Shown here: positions 5,180 through 5,398 of the stretch, piece by piece
Position numbering within the stretch: position 1 is the first letter of the stretch
How the letters are laid out: the number at the start of each line of letters is the position of its first letter
Made by a program: the position numbers and the translations under genes
Assembly: GCA_964551875.1 (NCBI GenBank)
Contig: CAZKEV010000080.1
Coordinates: forward strand, 1-5,398
Direction of reading: 5' to 3'
Length of the DNA: 5,398 bases
Source: JACTUA01 sp964551875
GTDB taxonomy: Archaea; Halobacteriota; Methanomicrobia; Methanomicrobiales; JACTUA01
Notes under the pieces: model-generated
What the model was told of the DNA's origin: nothing
What the model saw: only the letters and a program-made list of their open reading frames with translations
Database searches by the model: none

Positions 5180-5398
5180 CCAGAAAATCGGGAAGATCGA
5201 CCAGGACACCTTCGAGTCCTTCATACTTGCCCGGCTCGGGAGGGAGGACCCGTCTGTGATCGTCCCTCCCCGGACCGGCATCGACGCAGGGGTGGTGGAC
5301 CTGGGGGATGGCCGGGTGCTCATCGTGGCCGAGGACCCGATCTTCGCCATCCCCGGGCAGCCGCCCGAGATGTTCGGGTGGTACACGGTCCACATCGG
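5166..5398 (+). CDS. AIR synthase/HypE-like protein, 3' end cut by window edge
   Basis: The first 77 codons of a PurM/HypE/ThiL superfamily protein. Seen: GKIDQDTFESFILARLG (9-25), VPPRTGIDAGVVDLGDGRV (33-51) and IVAEDPIFAIPG (53-64). This order matches the ATP-binding N-terminal half of AIR-synthase-related proteins, with the acidic metal/ATP residues in G-I-D-A-G and A-E-D-P. The start ATG lies inside the end of thiN (14-base overlap); GGAGG 7 bases upstream supports it. ThiL, which phosphorylates thiamine phosphate, belongs to this superfamily, so the thiN neighbour makes a thiamine role possible, but the sequence looks closer to HypE-like archaeal proteins of unknown role. The C-terminal half is outside the window, so the subfamily cannot be fixed. 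Confidence 0.78.
   Translation, partial: MHRGNQKIGKIDQDTFESFILARLGREDPSVIVPPRTGIDAGVVDLGDGRVLIVAEDPIFAIPGQPPEMFGWYTVHI

Overview
The window looks archaeal, most likely from a methanogen close to Methanomicrobiales (inference). It carries an archaeal-type ThiN thiamine-phosphate synthase, a TtuA/NcsA-type tRNA thiolation enzyme beside a small ubiquitin-like sulfur carrier, an AIR-synthase/HypE-like protein, GGAGG/GGTGA ribosome sites and TTTAAA/TTTAATA TATA-like boxes. No rRNA, tRNA, CRISPR array, insertion sequence or origin was seen.

Left part (1-3300), a metal-stress module of moderate G+C. A P1B-type heavy-metal ATPase is read leftwards from a GTG at 1461 and leaves the window just before its GDN-type hinge motif. 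Divergent from it is an HxlR-family winged-helix regulator (1560-1955). A 98-bp gap between them holds a TATA-like box flanked by two near-identical direct repeats, as expected if the regulator controls both genes. Next comes a membrane-anchored protein (2250-2966) with six Met-Met pairs in Gly-rich pentads and two tandem PepSY-like modules, a plausible extracytoplasmic metal-binding partner. The module ends in a decayed second copy of the HxlR gene (3165-3300), with an in-frame stop and a one-base frameshift.

Right part (3316-5398), G+C-richer sulfur and cofactor genes. A leftward pair encodes a 64-residue ThiS/MoaD/Urm1-like carrier ending in Gly-Gly and, directly abutting it, a TtuA-like thiouridylase with an intact PP-loop and Fe-S cysteines but no C-terminal zinc finger. 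Divergent from them is thiN, followed with a 14-base overlap by an AIR-synthase/HypE-like gene that runs off the right end. The 223-bp divergent gap contains a TTTAAA box and a folded element that faintly resembles half of a TPP riboswitch.

No wholly new system is proven. The best leads are the ATPase/HxlR/Met-rich PepSY module with its regulator relic, and the structured leader between the thiolation genes and thiN.
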